A stretch of DNA of 64,000 nt from Planctomycetota bacterium (lineage in GTDB: Bacteria > Planctomycetota > Phycisphaerae > Phycisphaerales > UBA1924): contig JAFLCN010000003.1 of assembly GCA_017303555.1 (NCBI GenBank), forward strand, positions 207,938 through 271,937, given 5' to 3'. This document shows positions 63,877-64,000 of the stretch, in pieces; the first letter of the stretch is position 1; every line of letters starts with the position of its first letter. Position numbers and translations under genes: made by a program. The notes beneath the pieces were generated by a model. The model had not been told where the DNA came from. It saw only the letters and a list, made by a program, of their open reading frames with translations, and did not search any database.

Positions 63877-64000
63877 CCTGCTCCCCAAATCCTGATCCAT
63901 GCCTATGAGAGTCTTGCACGACCCTGACGGGGTCGAGGAGACTCTTGAAGATGAAGCGGACGAGACATTCGGCGGAGCAGATCGTGAACAAGCTGCGTGA
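63874..64000 (+). mobile_element. IS3-family insertion sequence, left end, partial at window edge
   Basis: It begins with TGACCTGCTCCCCAAATCCT, which has the TG terminus and the G/C/A pattern of IS3-family left inverted repeats, and contains the start of a transposase gene 77 bases in. The element sits inside the IS110 transposase. The right end, and any target duplication, is outside the window. Confidence 0.78.
63951..64000 (+). CDS. IS3-family transposase OrfA, partial
   Basis: Sixteen codons before the window ends: MKRTRHSAEQIVNKLR. This is the usual start of IS3-family OrfA, whose helix-turn-helix binds the element ends (compare the common MKRxRxxxEQIxxxLR form). OrfA would be followed by the overlapping OrfB integrase, reached by programmed frameshifting; neither is in view. 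The first residues are enough for the family, not for the subgroup. Confidence 0.8.
   Translation, partial: MKRTRHSAEQIVNKLR

Overview
The window looks like chromosome of a high-GC planctomycete, most likely order Phycisphaerales. The main reason is a run of secreted proteins that share a C-terminal double EF-hand ('dockerin-like') module with four cysteines and, usually, a terminal Cys-Pro. As far as I know this tag is typical of that group. A heptosyltransferase and an MsbA-type exporter fit an outer membrane with LPS-like glycolipid. No rRNA, tRNA or CRISPR was recognised.

Layout. 1-3.4 kb: a heptosyltransferase running off the left edge, a small unknown gene, a DUF4230-like membrane protein and an unknown membrane protein. 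3.4-7.7 kb (minus strand): fused homoaconitase, homoisocitrate dehydrogenase and homocitrate synthase, which together form the upper alpha-aminoadipate route. 8.2-12.2 kb: phosphoenolpyruvate carboxylase and class I fructose-bisphosphate aldolase. 12.7-20.6 kb: a zinc-ribbon protein, an MsbA-like exporter, an NDUFA9-like dehydrogenase, RNase R, a SpoIIE/RsbU phosphatase and a YkgJ-like protein. 20.7-26.8 kb: a tagged M64 peptidase, a second Cys-cluster protein, an ABC ATPase, SerA, UppP and a SpoU methyltransferase. 26.8-32 kb: an HlyD/FtsX-type exporter pair lacking its ATPase, a GT2 enzyme, a multi-spanning GT-C-like protein and a YcxB-like zinc-ribbon protein. 32-35.5 kb: mutY with a stand-alone Nfu N-domain gene, then cdaA-cdaR for c-di-AMP synthesis. 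35.7-38.5 kb: a tagged secreted protein and atpA, which stands apart from other ATP synthase genes.

38.6-42.5 kb is an accessory cassette of a large N6-adenine methylase and two PIN nucleases, overlapping and read on the minus strand. It abuts a beheaded, decaying tagged gene at 42.5-42.9 kb, which suggests a recombination or insertion scar.

43-62.4 kb is a secretome island. Nine intact plus-strand tagged proteins are interrupted only by an aldose 1-epimerase and one small unknown gene. They include a jelly-roll protein, a CotH-kinase/lamin-tail protein, two beta-helix repeat proteins, a beta-propeller/Ig protein and an animal-type transglutaminase with a complete Cys-His-Asp triad. The right end holds an SGNH hydrolase, a strong perfect hairpin and an IS110 transposase cut by an IS3-family element that continues past the edge.

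Intergenic DNA carries several palindromic families: a REPIN-like doublet plus singlet near 8 and 11 kb, a CCCCCTTT/AAAGGGGG element at 2.1 and 43.9 kb, an 8-bp tandem repeat and a (CT)22 tract. The best candidates for something undescribed are the methylase-PIN-PIN cassette and the tagged secretome, especially its transglutaminase. The rest is largely housekeeping.
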